Positions 15,029 through 15,479 of a stretch of DNA of 15,479 bases are shown in pieces. A program made the translations under genes and the position numbers. Where the stretch lies: assembly GCA_045613585.1 (NCBI GenBank), contig JAZLBG010000135.1, positions 1-15,479 on the forward strand, read 5' to 3'. The notes beneath the pieces were generated by a model that searched no databases, was not told where the DNA came from, and was given only the letters and a program-made list of their open reading frames with translations. The stretch is from Fimenecus sp045613585. GTDB lineage: Bacteria; Bacillota; Clostridia; Oscillospirales; Acutalibacteraceae. How positions within the stretch are numbered: position 1 is the stretch's first letter; each line of letters opens with the position of its first letter.

Positions 15029-15479
15029 GGAGTTCCTTGAAATTCTCAAAACTCGTTTGACACCCCAAAGACTGTATCACTCAATTTGTGTTGCAGAACA
15101 AGCAAAGCATCTGGCAGAAAAATTTGGCGGTGATAGTGAAAAGGCATATACCGCAGGTCTTGTTCACGATATTATGAGATATGAGCCAGTTGACAAAATG
15201 CTTGAACTCATTGAGAATGATGGGCAAAGTCTTACTGAAAGTGAAAAGAATATTACAGTTACTCTTCATGCTATAGCAGGCGAAGTTTATTTAAGAAAAG
15301 AGCTCAATGTAACTGATAAAGATATTCTTTCAGCAGTCCGTTGGCACACTACAGGCAAAGAAGATATGTCACTACTTGAAAAAATTATCTATGTAGCCGA
15401 TTTAACTTCAGAAGACCGTGAATACCCCGACATTCTTGAGGTGAGGGCAATGGCAGAAGAAAGTCTTGAAAAAACTTGT
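15009..15479 (+). CDS. yqeK: YqeK-type HD-domain hydrolase, partial (runs off right edge)
   Basis: The reading frame is open to the window end, giving 157 residues without a stop. It is an HD-domain phosphohydrolase; YqeK proteins cleave diadenosine tetraphosphate (Ap4A) symmetrically to ADP. Visible metal ligands and motifs are RLYHSICVAEQAKHLAEKF (His24), AGLVHDIMRYEP (His53-Asp54), the His at 87 in TLHAIAGE, AVRWHTTGKEDMSLLEK (His113) and IIYVADLTSEDRE (Asp131). It starts at the ATG at 15009, 20 bp inside nadD, with GGAGAG at 14992-14997. NadD and YqeK are usual neighbours. A probable 30 or so C-terminal residues lie outside the window. Confidence 0.93.
   Translation, partial: MDTARNKEFLEILKTRLTPQRLYHSICVAEQAKHLAEKFGGDSEKAYTAGLVHDIMRYEPVDKMLELIENDGQSLTESEKNITVTLHAIAGEVYLRKELNVTDKDILSAVRWHTTGKEDMSLLEKIIYVADLTSEDREYPDILEVRAMAEESLEKTC

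Noticed and set aside
1..15479. CRISPR arrays, tRNA/rRNA genes, insertion sequences, toxin-antitoxin or defence systems
   Set aside because: No regularly spaced repeats, cloverleaf sequences, transposase motifs or small gene pairs of that kind were seen on either strand.

Overview
The window is a conserved chromosomal housekeeping segment from a low-GC Firmicute, most likely a clostridial (Oscillospiraceae/Ruminococcaceae-like) gut bacterium. That placement rests on A+T-rich sequence with strong AGGAGG-type ribosome binding sites, the folate-dependent TrmFO, the neighbourhood rnc - radical SAM - smc - ftsY, and rdgB - yhbY - nadD - yqeK. It is inferred from gene content, not from a marker comparison. 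All genes lie on the + strand. I see no phage, insertion sequence, CRISPR array, tRNA or rRNA.

Layout. (1) 1-737: the end of a ribosomal protein operon, rpmI (L35) and rplT (L20), with a three-hairpin leader between them and a clear intrinsic terminator after rplT. (2) 746-7870: a tightly packed run of a SpoU/TrmH-type RNA 2'-O-methyltransferase, dprA, topA, trmFO, rnc and an Elp3-like radical SAM gene, leading into smc (7867-11436). Four of these junctions are 4-bp ATGA stop/start overlaps, so the run is probably one transcript. (3) 11437-11606: the only sizeable gap (170 bp). It holds a long imperfect palindrome, whose mismatches all become G-U pairs in minus-strand RNA, and a separate GC-rich hairpin. 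(4) 11607-15479: ftsY, rdgB (TTG start inside ftsY), an unrecognised membrane protein, yhbY, nadD and the first 157 codons of yqeK, which runs off the window.

The genes serve information processing and cell growth: ribosomal proteins and ribosome assembly (L35, L20, YhbY), RNA modification and processing (TrmH-type, TrmFO, RNase III), DNA uptake, topology and chromosome organisation (DprA, TopA, SMC), membrane protein targeting (FtsY), and nucleotide or cofactor housekeeping (RdgB, NadD, YqeK).

I found no convincing undescribed multi-gene system. The points most worth a second look are the strand-specific hairpin element between smc and ftsY, the rpmI-rplT structured leader and its partial sequence echo upstream of yhbY, FtsY with its acidic region at the C-terminus instead of the N-terminus, and the unknown Cys-rich membrane protein with different codon use at 13345-14019.
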